A stretch of DNA of 60,000 nucleotides from Adiantum capillus-veneris (GCA_014529385.2 CM043944.1:89225384-89285383); one strand, 5' to 3'; positions 10,421 to 22,108 are shown, counted from the first letter of the stretch. Made by a program: numbers and translations. Notes: generated from the letters alone by a model not told the origin.

Positions 10421-11600
10421 TTGGGTATCAAACTTTTATAAGAGTACTCCAAGAGCTTTCACCTAGCGAGAAACCATCAAGATAAAAGTATAGGTGACTA
10501 AATTTGGAGAGATATACTTGCTTTGCATCCGCTAAAAACAACCTAGAGCTTTTTATCCCTGCTCTTGCCGTGCGTATCCCGCAATCAGTGCATTCCAAGA
10601 GGCGACATTCTAGACGGGAGCTCCTCAAGCATTTTTTGTGCTTTCTCAAGTACACCACATTTGGCATACATATCAACAAAGGCATTGCCAAGCACGACAT
10701 CTTTTTTTAACAACAGCCCCTGACTAACATTATTGGCCTGAATTTTTGTGCCCATATCAGCATCTTGTGTAGAGCATATGCCGTCAAGATGCATGCATAG
10801 GTGATTGCATCTGCTAACATAGACTAGAGCTTTCTGCCGTGGGGCAAATCATACAGACATTGCATTCCAAGAGTCCACACTCCGTATAGGAAGCTGAAAA
10901 CAACCTAGAGCTTTCTGGCCCTGCTCCTGATGTGTGTATCCCGCAACCCGTACATTTCGATGCTTTGCATCTGTTGAAAACAACCTAGAGCTTTCTAGCC
11001 TTGATCTTGTTGTGCAGATCCCACAACCAGTGCATTCCAAGAGGCGACATTCCGGACAGGAAGCTCCTCAAGCACTTTTTGTGCTTTATCAAGTGCACCA
11101 CCTTTGGATTACTATCGACCAAGGCATTGCCAAGCATGAAACCCTTTTTCACCGACAGCCCCTGACTAACAATATCAGCTGAATTTTTATTGCTACATGA
11201 GCATCTTGCATAGAGCCACATGCCTTCAAGATGTGCACAGACTAGAGATTTCTCCTATGGCACATCTTGCAATGGGTGCATTCCACAAGTCCACACTCCG
11301 AAGAGGAAGCTAAAAACAGCATAGAGCTTTCTGGCCCTGCTCCTATTGTGTGTATCTTGCTACTAGTGCATTTTGATGCTTTGCATCCACTGAAAACAGC
11401 CTAGATTTTCTAGCCCTGCTCTTGTTGCGCACATCCTGCAATCAGTGCATTCCAAGAGGCAACATTCCCGATAGACCTTCTTGTGGAACGTGCACTACAT
11501 CTGGCATACATATTGACTAAGGCATTGCCAAACACAACATAATTTTTCATCAATAGCCCGTAATAACAATATTAGGCTCAATTTTTGTGCCCATACAAGC
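10421..11600 (-). pseudogene. PPR pseudogene block 2
   Basis: Contains FVDMYAKCGVLEKAQKMLEELPSRM (about 10600-10690) preceded by DADMGTKIQANNVSQG. A second module at about 11000-11180 has NALVD followed by a frameshift, and a third starts at about 11500. The tracts encoding CFQ and KAGPES(S)RLF recur at about 10540, 10910, 10990, 11320 and 11410, so short pieces have been duplicated separately from whole modules. Every module is in a different frame from its neighbour. Confidence 0.85.
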
Positions 11601-11890
11601 ATCTTGTGTTGCGATTGAAATGATGCATGCTTTCCTGGCCAACCGATGGAAGTGGTGGAGAGTCGTTTCCACTCCTTGACCTTGATAAAAGCTTGGATCA
11701 CCCATGGCTCCTTAATGAGCTTCAGAGTCGGCTTCAAAGCTATAGAGATGAACATAACCACTTAGCTAAAGAAGCACTTCAGAAGTTCATATCACAAAAT
11801 GATTTGGCAAGTGATTCGCATGCATGTGTCCTTTGTGAATCTTGCCCAATCTAATCAATTTTTTAAAATTTAAATAAACCTGCTGATTCC
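11601..11890 (+). other. Non-PPR island within the PPR array
   Basis: The PPR pattern breaks off here and resumes at about 11900. A + strand frame (11627-11854, 75 codons) has a protein-like composition (FPLLDLDKSLDHPWLLNEL, ending CVLCESC), but I recognise no family. It may be a captured exon or gene scrap. No terminal repeats are visible. Confidence 0.4.
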
Positions 11891-13795
11891 ACCTGGGATA
11901 CCATTATTTTGGCCCAAGCCCGACAATTAGAGAGAGGCCTTTCCTTCACATCTGGTAAACACAGCCCAAAGCTTTCTTGCCAGAGCGAGGTTGGGTATAT
12001 CTGGCAATGAGTCCGGTCTAAAAAGAAAAACCCGTTCCTTCAAACTCCTCATCATGCTCTGCTTGTTTATTTTTCAACAGCCTCTGACCAACAATATAAT
12101 TGTGAATTTTTGTGCCCATATCATCATCTCACATATAGTCACAAGATGCATGCGTAGGTGATTGCATATAGAGAGAGGCCCTCGCTTCGCATCTATCGAA
12201 AGCACACTACCCTGCCTTGTGTCACGTGGGGAAAATCTTGCAATCGGTGCATTCCAAGAGTCCACACTCTGGACAGAAAGCTCCTCAAGCACTTGTATAG
12301 AGCCACGTGCCTAAAAGATGTAAGCGTAGACCTCAAGACAAGAGTTTAGGTGACTAAATTTTCATTTGCTGAAAATAGCCTAGATCTTTTTGGCCCTGCT
12401 CTTGTTGCGCATATCCCGCAATCAGTGCATTCCAAGAGGCAACATTCTGGACAAGAAGCACATCAAGCACTTTTTGTGCTTTCTCAAACGCACCACATTT
12501 GGCATACATGTCAACCAAGATAGTGCTAAGCATGACATCTCACCCATTGAAAATAGGTGAGAGCTTTCTAGCCCTGCTATTGTTGCGCTCATCCTGCAAT
12601 CAATGCATTCCAAGAGGCGTCATTCCGAATAGGAAGCACCTCAAGAACTTTTTGTGCTTTCTCAAGCGCATCATATGTGGCATACATATCGACCAAGACA
12701 GTGCCAAGCACGACATCTCACCCGCTGAAAATAGCCTAGAGCTTTCTGGCCCTGCTCTTGTTGCACATCCCGCAATCAATGCATTCCAAGAGGCGACATT
12801 CTAGACAGGAAGCACTTGTGCTTTCTCAAGCGTACCACATTTGGCATACATGTCGACCAACACAGTGCCAAACAGGGGGGAAATTCTTGCGATCAATGCA
12901 TTCCAAGAGTCCACATTGTGGATAGGAAGCTCCTCGAGCACTTGCATAGAGCCACATGGCTTCAAGATGTAAGCATAGCCTTCAAGACGAAAGTGTAGGT
13001 GACTGAATTTGGAGAAATACACTTGCTTGGCACCCGCTGAAAACAGCCTGAGCTTTCTGGCCCTGATGTTGTTGCACACATCCCGCAATCAATGCATTCC
13101 AAGAGGCAACATTCCAGACAGAAAGCTCCTCAAGCACTTTTTGTGCTTATTCCGGACAAGAAGCACCTCAAGCACTTTTGCCGAGCACGACATCTCGTCC
13201 GCTGAAAATAGCCTAGAGCTTCCCCGCTCTTGTTGCGCACATCGTGCAATCAATGCATTCCAAGAGGTGACATTCTGGACAGGAAGGATCTCAAGCATTT
13301 TTCGTGCTTTCTCAAGCGCACCATTCATATCGGCCAAGAAGTGCCAAGTACAACATCTCACCCGTCAAAAACAGCGTAGAGCTCTCTGGCCTTGCTCTTG
13401 TTGCGCACATCCTGAAATCAATGCATTCCAAGAGGAGACATTCTGCTTGTGCTTTCTCAAGCGCACCACATTTGGCATACATATCGACCAAGACAGTGCC
13501 AAGCACAACATCTTTTTTCAGTAACCTCAATTGTGAATTTTGGTACCCATATCAGCATCTTGCGTCCACTTGAAGTTTTTGCCAAAGGCCACATTGAGAA
13601 AGGTCTTCCCTTCATATCAAGGTGAAATAGCTTCCTTAATGCCAAAGCCATGTTGGGCATATCCTACAATCAACGCATTCAAAATGACGACCTTCTAGAG
13701 AGGATGCCCATTAGAATGTTTTGTGACGTACCACATTTGGCATACATATCAAACCAAGCATCGTCAAGCACATTTTTTTGTAACGATGGCCCCTA
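11891..13795 (-). pseudogene. PPR pseudogene block 3 (most repetitive part)
   Basis: At least seven copies of the segment reading LVDMYAKCGALEKAQ in the minus strand lie near 12500, 12680, 12850, 13130, 13320, 13480 and 13740. They are spaced mostly 150-200 bp apart, less than the roughly 315 bp expected for a complete P-L-S triplet. Intermodule parts (SWNALIA, ILKACGSTQDADMGTK) are therefore often deleted. Adjacent copies are very similar in DNA, which points to late tandem duplication after the gene had died. Confidence 0.85.
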
Positions 13796-14740
13796 AGTAG
13801 AAATCTGATAGTGAATTATCTTACACATATGAATATCTTGTGTATGCCCACATGCCTGGAGGTGGAAACATAAATGATTTTATTTCGAGAGAGGCCGCCC
13901 TCCTTTCGGTACTGATGAAAAAAACCTAGAGCCTCCTTGCCACATCCATGGTGGGGCATATCCTGCAATCAATGCTGAGATCCTGAATAGAACGTGCATC
14001 GAGACCATTCGTTCTTTCGTAAGGCACTTGCATTTGCAATACATATCAACCAATGCATTGTTACACACGATATCTTCATTTAGCAAACCGTGACTGGCAA
14101 TCTCATTCTGAATAGTCTCACCCATGTGAAGGTTTTGCCACATCTTGAAGGTGAACAAACCATAGCTTCATTTTTCCTAGCCATGTTGGGTATTTCTTGC
14201 ATTTGATTGCATTCATATCGACCAAAGCACCGCCATTAGGCCATCTTTCTTCAATAGCCCTTGACTACAAATCTCATCATGAAATCTCTTGCCCATGTGA
14301 AGAAGGCCCGCAAGGAAAAGGGATTGCATCTAGAGGGAGGCCTTGCCTTTGGAGTTGGTGGAAAAGCCCAGAGCTTCCTTGCCACAACTATATTGGGCAT
14401 ATCCTGAAATCAATCTGACCTAAGTGACGACATTTTGGACAGGATACCTACAAAAACTTTTCATCCTTTCGCAATGGCACCACATCATTTGGCATACATA
14501 TAGACCAAAGCATTGCAACAATGCATGCTCTTCCTGTCTATGCTTGACTTGTGTAGTGAATATTGCTTCTTCTCTGTAGTGGATTTACTGTGGATACAAA
14601 ACGCGTGATTCTTTTCAATGGAACAGAGAGGCCTACACTAGAGTGCTTTCTTGCCACTGCCATGCATTCCGGCAATCACTGCATAGCAAAATTCAACATC
14701 ATGGATAAGAAGCCTATCAAGAACTTCTCAACATTGTGCT
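13796..14740 (-). pseudogene. PPR pseudogene block 4
   Basis: An open minus frame at 13880-14158 reads MGETIQNEIASHGLL and NALVDMYCKCKCLTKE, an L-to-S transition typical of PLS PPR proteins. Further traces (MYAKC-like at about 14490, the HAW/GYA-type tract at about 14180 and 14395) continue to 14740. This block is more diverged from blocks 3 and 5 than those are from each other, so it may come from a different ancestral PPR gene. Confidence 0.75.
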
Positions 14741-14818
14741 CTTTGAATATGCGTCTATACTATTGTGAAGCTCAGTGACCTGTTCTTCTAGCTCATGTCC
14801 AGTTTTTTTTGGGGGGGG

Positions 14819-14892
<74 letters not shown>

Positions 14893-15232
14893 CCAAGCAG
14901 TATATGCGTTTTTTTATAAAAAGGCACAGCGAGAGAAAAAAAAAAACAAGATCACCAAAGACAACCTGTAGACAAAGCTCGGAGCTACTTCTGGCAACCT
15001 GTGAACTGCTTGTGGCTGCAACTTGCGAACTGCTTGTGGCTGCTTCTGGGAACTTGCGAACTGCTTGTGGAGAAGATCGAATTGCTATTGAGAGCAATGT
15101 AGAATGCTTTTTTTATTTTATTCACTTGGTAGCTTTTGACAGCGTAGTTTTTTTAGAGTTTTTCATCTCTGGGTTAAAAAAAAAAAAAGAGGAGCCACAT
15201 GGGTTAACGAGAGGCCAGGGATAAGCAAATAC
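14741..15232 (+). repeat. G-tract/GA cassette, copy 1 of a direct duplication
   Basis: Begins CTTTGAATATGCGTCTA, has a G-run passing into a GA tract of about 70 bp (about 14820-14888), a stretch with several repeats of GAACTGCTTGTGGCTGC-like units, and ends GTTAACGAGAGGCCAGGGAT plus AAGCAAATAC. The same order recurs in the next feature. It is not PPR-derived in its middle and interrupts the PPR array. Confidence 0.9.
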
Positions 15233-15307
15233 CTTTGAATATGCGTCTACACTATTGTGAAGCTCAGTGACCAGTTCTTCTAGCTCATGTCTTGTTTGGG
15301 GGGGGGG

Positions 15308-15357
<50 letters not shown>

Positions 15358-15671
15358 GCAGTGCATGCGTTTTTTTTTTAAAAGGCACAGCGAGAGAGAA
15401 AAAAAAACAAGAACGCCAGAGACAAACCTGTAGACAAAGCTCGGAGCTGCTTCTGACAACCTGCGAACTGCTTGTGGCTGCTTCTGGAAACCTGTGAACT
15501 GCTTGTGGAGAAGATCGATTGCTGCTGAGAGCAACTTAGAATGCCTTTTTTATTTTCTTCACTTGGTAGCTTTTGACAGCGTAGGTTTTTTTAGAGCTTT
15601 TCATCGCTGTTTTTTTTTTTTTTCAAAAAGAGGAGCCACGTGGGTTAACGAGAGGCCAAGGATAAGCAAAT
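15233..15671 (+). repeat. G-tract/GA cassette, copy 2
   Basis: A direct tandem copy of 14741-15232, the same from CTTTGAATATGCGTCTA through CACTTGGTAGCTTTTGACAG to AACGAGAGGCC. The GA tract is shorter (about 15310-15352) and one GAACTGCTTGTGG unit is missing. The two copies differ by scattered substitutions, so the duplication is not brand new. Confidence 0.9.
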
Positions 15672-18600
15672 GCCTCCTACGCTAATGAAGTAACTAGGAG
15701 GTAACTAGAGTGCAGCGTTAGTTGCGTTCGCATTGAATTGAGATCGAACAAAATATCAGTCCCTGACTAACAATATCAGCCTGAATTTTTGTGCCCATAT
15801 CAGCATCTTGCTTAGAGTCACATGCCTTCAAAATGCACGCGAACGTGATTGCATCTGGTGGAAACAGACTAGAGTTTTCTCCTATGGCAAATCTTGCAAT
15901 TAATGGAATCCAAGAGTACACTCTTTGCGTAGGAACCTTTAAACATTCTCGACCTTCTGGCCCTGCTCCTATTGTGCATATCCTGCAACCAGTGCATTCC
16001 CATACTTTGCATCCCTTGAGAATAGCCTAGAGATTTTTGGAGCTGCTGCTCTTGCACACATCCTGCAATCAGTGCATTCCAAGAGACAACATTCTGAATA
16101 GGAAGCTCCTCAAGCATTTTTTGTGCTTTCTCAAGTGCACCACATTTGGCATACATCTTGACCAACACAATCCCAAGCATGACATCTTTTCTCAACAACC
16201 TTTGGAGCTACTCTTCTTGCGTACGTCCTGCAATCAGTGTGGCAGACAACAAGCTCATCAAGCACTTTTTCTGCTTTCTCAAGCGCACCACATTTGGCAT
16301 ACATATTGACGAAGACAGTGCCAAGCACGACATCTTTTTTCAATAGCCTCTGACTAACAATATAATTGTGAATTTTGTGCCCGTATCAGCATCTTGCGTA
16401 GAGCCACATGCCTTCAAGATGCACGTGTAGGTGATTGTAGCAAGAGAGAGGCCCTCGCTTTGCATACATATCAACCAAGGCTGTGCCAAGCACAACATCT
16501 CTTTCAAGAGCCTCTGACTAACAATATAATTGTGGATTTTTGTGCCAATATCAGCATCTGCGTAGGTGATTGCATCTGGAGAGAGGGCCTCGCTTCGCAT
16601 ACATATGGACCAAGACAGTGCCAAGCACGACATCTCTTTTCAAGAGCCTTTGACTACCAATATAGTTGTGAATTCTTGTGCCCATATTAGCATCTTGCAT
16701 AGAGCCACATCTTTCAAGATGCATGCTTAGGTGATTCCATTTGCAGAGAGGCCCTTGAGCCCTCGCTTCACATACATATTGACCAAGACAATGACATATT
16801 TTTTAAACACCCTCTAGCGTTGCTCTTGTTGTGCACCTTCCGCAATTAATGCATTCTAAGAGGCGACATCTGTTGAAAACAGACAAGAGTTTTCTGGCCA
16901 TGACACCGGGGAAAAATCTTGCAATCAACGTATTCCAAGAGTCCATACTCCGTACAAGAAGCTCCTACAGCACTTGCGAGAGCCACAAGCCCAAAATGTC
17001 AGCATGGCCTTCAAGATGAAAGTATAGGTGATTGAATTTATGGAGATACACTTGCTTTGCATCCGCTAAAAACAATCTCGAGCTTTCTGGCCCTGCTCTT
17101 GTTGCGCACGTCCCGCAATCAGTGCATTTCAAGAGGCAACATTTAGCATTCATATCGACCATGACAATGCCAAAGACGACATCTTTTTTTAACAGACTCT
17201 AACGAACAATATAATTGTGATTTTTTTGCCCATATCAGCATCTTGCGTAGAGCCACATGCCTTCAAGATGAATACGTAGGTGATTGCATCTGGTGAAAAC
17301 AAACTGGAGCTTAGTACAACATTGGGCATACATATCAACCAATCACTACCAAGCATGACATCCCTTACCAACAACGTCAGACAAGGTATCTTCTCGTTAA
17401 TTATCTCACCCACGTCAACAGCTTGCATAAGGTCACTAGCCTTCAAGGTGCAAGCATAGGTGAATGCATTTGTAGAAACTCCTTCCGTTTGCATCTGCGT
17501 CATGTTGTGTGTATTATGGGACAAGTGCATTCCAATGCTTTGCATCCACTGAAAATATCCTAGAGCTTTCTGGCCCTGCTCTTGTTGCACACATCCCACA
17601 ATCATTGCATTCAAAGAGGCGACATTCCTGGCAAGAAGCTCCTCAAGGACTTTTTGTGCTTTCTCAAGCGCACCACATCTGGCATACATATCGCCCAAGG
17701 CATTGCCAAGCACCACGTGACTAAGGATATCAGTCTCAATTTTTGTGTCCATAAGAGCATGTTACGTAGAGCTACCTGCCTTCAAGATGCACGCATAGGT
17801 GTTTGCATAGGTGATCAACAGCCCGTGACTAACAATATCAGTCTCATATTTTGTGTCCATAAGAGCATCTTGCATAGAGCTACATGCCTTCAAGATGCAT
17901 GCGCGATTGCAATTGGTGTAAACAGACTAGAGTTTTCTCTTGTGGAAAATACTACAATCAGTGGATTCCAAGAGTCTACACTATGCGTAGGAAGTGGAAA
18001 ACATTCTAGAGCTTTCTGGACCTGCAACCAATGCATTTCAATGCTTGCTTCTCTTGAAAAGAGCAGCCTAGAGATTTTCAGCACTGCTCTTCTTGCGTAC
18101 ATCCCACAATTAGTGCATTCCAAGAGACAACATTCAGGACAAGAAGTTGCTCAAGCACTTTTTGTGCTTTCTCAAGCACATCACATTTGGCATACATCTC
18201 GAGCAAGACACTGCCAAGCATGACAGCCTTTGGCCCGTTGCTCTTCTTGCGCACATCCCACAATCAGTGCTGGACAGGAAGCTCATCAAGCACTTTTTGT
18301 GCTTTCTCAAGCGCTCCACATTTGGTATACATATTGACCAAGATAGTGCCAAGCACGACATCGTTTTTCAACAACCTCTCACTAACAATTTAATTGTGAA
18401 TTTTTGTGCCCATATCAGCATCTTGCGTAGAGCCACATGCCAAGGTTCATGCATAGGTGATATCAACCAAGACAGTGCCAAGCATGACATCTCTTTTCAA
18501 CAGAATCTGACTAGCAATATAATTGTGAATTTTTGTGCCCATATCAGCATCTTGCGTAGAGCCACATACCTTCAAGATGCATGCGTAGGTGATTGCATCT

Positions 18601-18805
18601 AGAGAGAAGACCTCTCTTTGCATACATATCGACGAAGACAGTGCCAAGCAGGACACCTTTTATCAAGAGCCTCTGACTAACAGCATAGTTGTGAATTCTT
18701 GTGCAACTGGAAAGAGGCCCTGGCGTCGCATCGGCTGAAAACAGCCTAGAGCTTTCTGACCTGCTCTCGTTTGCGCACATACCGCAATCATTGCATTCCA
18801 ATTGT
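15672..18805 (-). pseudogene. PPR pseudogene block 5
   Basis: Dense PLS modules on the minus strand. 15869-16198 reads LVKMYAKCGALEKAQKMLEE, NVVSWNALIAGCVQEQQ and related pieces. 17189-17752 is the longest frame (187 codons) with LGDMYARCGALEKAQKVLEE and SLNAMIVGCVQQEQGQKALG. 18078-18361 has LLEMYAKCDVLEKAQKVLE. The segment ITYACILKACGSTQDADMGTK recurs near 16540, 17240, 18420 and 18560. About ten S-type modules can be counted, none in one continuous frame. No E, E+ or DYW domain and no organelle-targeting start is visible. Confidence 0.88.
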
Positions 18806-18955
18806 TTGTGAACTGCTTGCGAATTGCTTGTGGGAACCTGTGAACTGCTTGTAGCTTTCATCGCAGTGGTTTTTGTTTAAAATAGAGCAACCACGTGTGT
18901 TAACGAGAGGCCAGGGATTTGAAATTTGCTTCTACGCTAACGAAGTAAAGAAGTG
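18806..18955 (+). repeat. Third, partial copy of the cassette
   Basis: Carries GTGAACTGCTTGTAGC, the GAACTGCTTG-type units, CCACGTGTGTTAACGAGAGG and CTACGCTAACGAAGTAA, matching the ends of the two cassettes 3-4 kb upstream (for example 15640-15690). The G-tract, the GA tract and the left part are absent. It marks the right-hand edge of the PPR array. Confidence 0.75.
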
Positions 18956-20168
18956 AATCCCAAGGAAGGGATGCCTTTGAGACGCATTGCATAGGCCTTG
19001 GGCAAGCAAGCAAAATAGTGCAATTTAAGAGAGGGTTCAGATTGCCCACCAACCTCAAGTATTTTTCGAGGTGGACCAATGGGTAGTAGCACCAATGGAG
19101 AACTTGGTTCACACAGCCCATGGCTTCTCTACTTTTCGTGCTTATCTGGCAGTTGACTGGCGGAAAACTAGAAGAAGAGACGTTTCGGCCTAGCCATGCC
19201 GCCCATGGGGTGGAAGGCAACCAATGGGAGAGTCTGCAGCTCTAACAACAAAAATGAAAAGCGAGCGCATGCAGACCAAGGCTTGCAGGTTGTGTGACTT
19301 GCACACTGCCCAACTTCAGCCCACACTCATTTTCGGGTGGAAAAGGCGAACTTTTCCTGCATAGCAACCTGAATGGACCCTAAGCAACCATGGTTGCTCA
19401 TGTACACATAGGCCTTGGCTAGGCAAACCAAAAAGTGCAATTTAAGCAGCCACATTTGCTCATGGACGGCGGCTCAACACCCACAAGGTGTAAAAGCCCT
19501 CGTACATGAGCAATCGTAGTAAGATACACAAGGTGAGAGACAAGATTACCATGGCTGCTCTCAAAGGGTGCACACATGGAACAAAGAAAGCACCGCAACG
19601 GTAGAAAAGTTTGACGTGGAGGGGAGATTTCACCCGCTGCGTCAAATCCACAACAGTAGGGCTTTGGACGTAGTTAGATGCAGTGGCACCTATAATCCTG
19701 GTTAAAAAGGAGTAGAGAGAGGGCGATCTCTTCGGCGAGAGCTTGCACTTGTGCGGGAAACGCCTTCTGTGGTAGCTTCCTACCTTCGAGGAGAAAAACC
19801 TCTGTCATGTGTGTACCCTTTCAAACACACATGAATAACGAAGTTGATTAGCAACATTAGTGCTAGAACAATACTTTCTGTTAATAGCGTCACATTGTAG
19901 TTGAACGAACGAACGAGAGGTTACTTTTACCCATGGATTTAGGGAAAGACGACACACTATTGAAGATTCCACAGTGATGTTTTGAAGTGCCAGAGTAATT
20001 CATGTGTGAGGGGTGTGAGGGAGTGGTACCTTAGCCTAGTGTAAAATTGTGCGTGTCCTCATTTGTTTGCTAAAATTGCTGCAGTTCGGAAGAGTCAATA
20101 GTGACACGCAGGATCGATTATTACTGCCACGAAGCACCTCATTTGAACAACCCGAAAAAAGGATTCAA
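18956..20168 (+). other. Upstream region and likely 5' leader of the 564-aa gene
   Basis: No supported gene. Two pieces around 18990-19035 and 19400-19445 share the words GCATAGGCCTTGGGCAAGCAAGCAAAA and TAGGCCTTGGCTAGGCAAACCAAAA, so a short repeat is present. A TATAATCC word lies at about 19691 ahead of a purine-rich stretch. TTTGCTAAAATTGCTGCAG at about 20066-20084 resembles a 3' splice site and could end a 5'-leader intron. None of this is proven. Confidence 0.4.
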
Positions 20169-21863
20169 ATGCCGTCCTCGTCTTCTGCTACCGCACAGAA
20201 GAGCAATGGCGACCTTCAGAAGCAACCCGAGAGAGGCCCCGGCCCTGGCAAGTTCGACAGAAAGGCCTTCGAGCTGAAGGTGGCAAAGGCCAAAAATGGC
20301 GCTCTCCGCGGCGCTGTTCTCCACCTCCTCTCTCGCTTCTTTGGCTACTGCGCTCTCACCTGGGCCACCGTTGTCCTTCTCGGCGGCTTCTCCTCCAGCC
20401 TCCACATCCTCGACTTCTTCCTCATCAGCTGCCTCCTCCTCCTTGAAGGCGCCCGTCTCTTCATCGTCCAGGTCTTCAGCAAGATCTTGTCCAAAACCTT
20501 CTTCCGCGAGAGCCATCGTCCTGAATATTTCGAGTTCAAGGATATGCAGTACTCCAAAGCCAACCGCATGGACATGTATGGTCAAGCCATCAGTGGCATC
20601 TTGGCCTTTGCAAGCTTCATTGCCGCCATGGTCCGCTTTGGCCTCCATGAAGACCCTCCCCTCTCTGGCGTTGGTTCTGACGAAAACAGAAATCTTGTGT
20701 ATGCACTCTATGCCTTCTACTTGCTTGTCATACTTAACTCCTTCCTCGGTTTGTCATCTGCGGTTCTCCACCCATTTCTGCACGCAAGGTGTGATGGCGT
20801 GCCCGCAGACAACTCTCTCATCAAGCAAAACTCCCTCATGCGCTTCCATGATGAAGTCTATAGAATGGCCATGAATGATGGCATTGTCGAAGCAGATCAG
20901 CTCGACATTCTCGAGTTTGCTTACGCAAAGCTTTCAAGCGACTACAAGCGTAACATAAGACCGCCATTGATGAAGGCACAGAACAAAGATCTATTTTGCT
21001 ATCTGTATCACAACCAACAAGGGATAGCTATGACCTGCGAGTATCTTTCATCAACAGATGTGTGGAAGCAGCTCGTGGCTGCAAATTTGCCAGGTTTCTG
21101 GGCGGAGGAGCCGCGGATTGAGTCGCAAGTTGCCCTCTTTTGGGCATTGCAAAAAAGGGTGTATGGGGCAGGAAAAGATGCAGAGTCAGCATTGAATAGC
21201 ATTGAATTCCTGGGCCAGACATGGGCAAACCTGGCCGAGTCAAAGACCTATCCCTTTCTGATCAACGACCCCGCATCAGGCAAGAATATCGTCGATACGC
21301 TGGTGTATTTGCTTTTGGAGCCGATCCGACCAACTCTACTCTTTCAGCTGCGAGCCTTTGAGGCTTGCTGTCGAAACACCCAAGTTCTTCAACATATCTT
21401 TGGAGGGCGCAGCCCCCAGGAAGCACAAGGATTGTGCCAACAACTCCAGGGTATGATTGCAGGCAATCAACAACATGGCATTCCTGAGGCAGAGGCAAAT
21501 CTGCGAGAAATATGCTCCAAGTTGTTCAAGTATGTGAGCCAGAAGGGAATATGGATGACAACAAAGATCTATGCAGGTCATGCATTGCTCTCCTTGCTAT
21601 GCTATGGGGAAGGGGAGATGGCGTCTGATGTGCTAACAAGCTTGCAAGGCCCAGTGAAAGAATTCATAGATCCAGCAAAGGCACCAGGAGAAGGGGGCAA
21701 GCGCCCCTACTTCTGGCTCAATGATGTGATTTTGGTGGAGAAGATAAGGAAGAAGCTAAGGATGGAAGGCTATGGGGATAATTGGCGTAAAGTTCTGATT
21801 AGGGGCCCGGATGGTACTGAGCTAGCTCTGAGGGATGCTTTAGCTCAGATTGAACATCTGTAA
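20169..21863 (+). CDS. Plant membrane protein of unknown function (564 aa), single exon
   Basis: An intact frame starting at the first in-frame ATG (20169). The longer frame back to 20049 begins with GTG and is not a credible start. The first 40 residues are Ser/Pro/Gly-rich. Hydrophobic segments follow at about 57-75 (FFGYCALTWATVVLLGGF), 80-102 (LDFFLISCLLLLEGARLFI), 139-156 and 176-200. The rest (about 210-564) is soluble, Leu-rich and helical, with a conserved-looking YFWLNDVILVEKIRKKL near the end. The WATVVLLGGF and LLLLEGARLF pattern is, to my knowledge, found in a family of uncharacterised land-plant proteins with several N-terminal membrane spans and a helical C-terminal part. Coding GC is higher than in the flanks and codon use looks native. 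It is the only convincing intact host gene here. The biochemical role is unknown and no gene symbol is assigned. Confidence 0.85.
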   Translation: MPSSSSATAQKSNGDLQKQPERGPGPGKFDRKAFELKVAKAKNGALRGAVLHLLSRFFGYCALTWATVVLLGGFSSSLHILDFFLISCLLLLEGARLFIVQVFSKILSKTFFRESHRPEYFEFKDMQYSKANRMDMYGQAISGILAFASFIAAMVRFGLHEDPPLSGVGSDENRNLVYALYAFYLLVILNSFLGLSSAVLHPFLHARCDGVPADNSLIKQNSLMRFHDEVYRMAMNDGIVEADQLDILEFAYAKLSSDYKRNIRPPLMKAQNKDLFCYLYHNQQGIAMTCEYLSSTDVWKQLVAANLPGFWAEEPRIESQVALFWALQKRVYGAGKDAESALNSIEFLGQTWANLAESKTYPFLINDPASGKNIVDTLVYLLLEPIRPTLLFQLRAFEACCRNTQVLQHIFGGRSPQEAQGLCQQLQGMIAGNQQHGIPEAEANLREICSKLFKYVSQKGIWMTTKIYAGHALLSLLCYGEGEMASDVLTSLQGPVKEFIDPAKAPGEGGKRPYFWLNDVILVEKIRKKLRMEGYGDNWRKVLIRGPDGTELALRDALAQIEHL

Positions 21864-22108
21864 AGTACTGAATGTACATATTCAACCTTTGTTTTTTTTC
21901 TGTATTCAAGCTTGAGTTGCTGCTGAAAATTTAGCTTCTCACTATGCTCCTTTGTAATTTCTAACATTTGACTGTATTTGTTTTTGCATTGTATATCTCT
22001 TTGAGGGTGTTGACACCTTTTACAGGCAAGAGGGACCTCAAAGGAGGAACTTCTGAATGATGTGGTTTGTACACTGTTTTTTCAATCTTCTCACTAAAAG
22101 GAGTATAA
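21864..22108 (+). other. 3' untranslated region and flank
   Basis: T-rich sequence follows the stop, with a TTTGTTTTTTTTCTGT stretch and TTGTAATTTC/TTGCATTGTATAT words of the kind found near plant poly(A) sites. No clear AATAAA is present. The MITE begins at 22109 after TAA. Confidence 0.45.

Noticed and set aside
14717-15534. Frames rich in Arg-Glu or Ser-Leu around 14.7-15.5 kb
   Set aside because: They are read-through of the GA/CT tracts in the duplicated cassette.
20049-20168. N-terminal extension of the host gene to 20049
   Set aside because: That start is GTG, and the stretch contains a likely splice acceptor. The first ATG is at 20169.
20139-20648. 169-codon minus-strand frame over the host gene
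   Set aside because: It is the antisense shadow of a GC-rich coding sequence and has no family motif.
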